Positions 5,560 through 6,281 of a DNA stretch of 6,281 nucleotides are shown one piece after another. Under the pieces are notes generated by a model, which was given only the letters and a program-made list of their open reading frames with translations, had not been told where the DNA came from and made no database searches. Origin of the DNA: Actinomycetota bacterium. Lineage in GTDB: Bacteria; Actinomycetota; Acidimicrobiia; IMCC26256; PALSA-610. Position numbers and translations under genes: made by a program. Location: the NCBI GenBank assembly GCA_030839105.1, contig JAUZEI010000185.1, positions 1 through 6,281 of the forward strand, given 5' to 3'. Within the stretch, counting starts at the first letter, position 1. Each line of letters starts with the position of its first letter.

Positions 5560-6281
5560 GGAGTCTTCGTCGTCGGCATGCATCGCTCGGGAACGTCGGC
5601 TGTCGCCGCGGCGTTGGAAGCGCTCGGACTCGATGTCGGTGATCCCGAGCGGTTGATGGCCGCCGATGCCGGGAACCCTGCCGGCTACTACGAACAGCAG
5701 GAGATCGGCGATCTCAACGACGAAATATTGTCAAGACTCGGCGGGGCCTGGGATTGCCCGCCGAAGCGGGACGAGGGTTGGGAGCTCGAGCCCGCGATGG
5801 CGCCGTACTACCGGCGCGCCGCGTCGGTGATCAGCACCCGGCTCGACAAGCAGCGTTGGCTGATCAAAGACCCGCGCATCACCTTGCTCCTGCCGCTGTG
5901 GCGCCGAGCCGTACTCGACCGCGGCGCGGCGGTGCTCGTCGTACGCGATCCCATGGAGGTTGCGTGGTCGCTCGCGCTGCGCAACGCCATGCCGATCCTG
6001 ACCGGACTCGCGCTGTGGGCGGAGTACAACCGCGCGGCGCTCGTCGGGCTCAGCGGGCTGCCGGTGTACGTGTGCAACTACGACGAGCTCGTCGCCGATC
6101 CCGTCGCGTCGATGACCTCGATTCGTGCGACCCTCGAGACCTGGAACGAAGTACCGGCCGCGGCTGATGCGGTCGCCGCTGTCGCGGCGGCCGCGGCGCG
6201 CGTACGACCGGAGCTCCGGCGCAACACGTGGCCGCGCGACAACGCGGACGCGCTGGAAGTTCCCGTCGAGATCGAGCGCCT
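5557..6281 (+). CDS. Sulfotransferase family protein (partial, C-terminus off window)
   Basis: The first 241 residues are visible and the frame is open to the window end. The start is GTG 5557: an in-frame TAG at 5542 rules out anything upstream, and the next start (ATG 5578) would cut into the phosphosulfate loop. That loop is FVVGMHRSGTSAV (4-16; R10, S11, G12, T13). Then come the NPAGYYE segment (40-46), LNDEIL and WD-x-PP (65-69), the WLIKDPR motif (101-107), and the 3'-phosphate-binding VVRDPMEVAWSLALR (128-142; R130, S138). This order is typical of a bacterial sulfotransferase subfamily common in polysaccharide clusters, and distinct from the one at 1-537. It would transfer sulfate from PAPS to a glycan hydroxyl; the acceptor is unknown. 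An Ala-rich helix (201-214) precedes a basic stretch. No signal peptide or membrane segment is seen. Its position after the glycosyltransferase operon suggests that it acts on that product. Confidence 0.9.
   Translation, partial: MGVFVVGMHRSGTSAVAAALEALGLDVGDPERLMAADAGNPAGYYEQQEIGDLNDEILSRLGGAWDCPPKRDEGWELEPAMAPYYRRAASVISTRLDKQRWLIKDPRITLLLPLWRRAVLDRGAAVLVVRDPMEVAWSLALRNAMPILTGLALWAEYNRAALVGLSGLPVYVCNYDELVADPVASMTSIRATLETWNEVPAAADAVAAVAAAAARVRPELRRNTWPRDNADALEVPVEIER

Overview
The window comes from a GC-rich bacterial genome. GTG starts, Arg/Ala/Asp-rich proteins, 4-bp stop/start overlaps and a possible leaderless TAnnnT promoter suggest an actinobacterium (Acidimicrobiia- or Thermoleophilia-like soil or aquatic lineages would fit, but this is an inference from style only). 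No tRNA, rRNA, CRISPR array, transposase or integrase is visible. Base composition looks even throughout, so nothing marks recent transfer.

Layout: (1) 1-537, minus strand: the N-terminal 179 residues of a PAPS-dependent sulfotransferase, cut by the window edge. (2) 538-726: a 189-bp divergent intergenic region that must hold promoters for both directions; it contains a short inverted repeat. (3) 727-5494, plus strand: three genes in a tight, translationally coupled operon: a 635-aa divergent GT-B-like glycosyltransferase, a 718-aa GT2-GT4 fusion glycosyltransferase (GTGA overlap), and a 236-aa protein of unknown function with a coiled coil, an internal duplication and a basic tail (ATGA overlap). 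(4) 5557-6281, plus strand: the first 241 residues of a second sulfotransferase of a different subfamily, cut by the right edge, probably with its own promoter.

Taken together this is part of a surface-glycan locus. The glycosyltransferases would build an oligosaccharide or polysaccharide on the cytoplasmic face (no signal peptides or membrane spans are seen), and the two flanking sulfotransferases could decorate that glycan, or its lipid or protein carrier, with sulfate. No flippase, polymerase, ABC transporter or nucleotide-sugar synthesis gene lies in the window, so the export route and sugar identities are unknown. The least understood parts are the 236-aa protein and the N-terminal half of the 635-aa protein.
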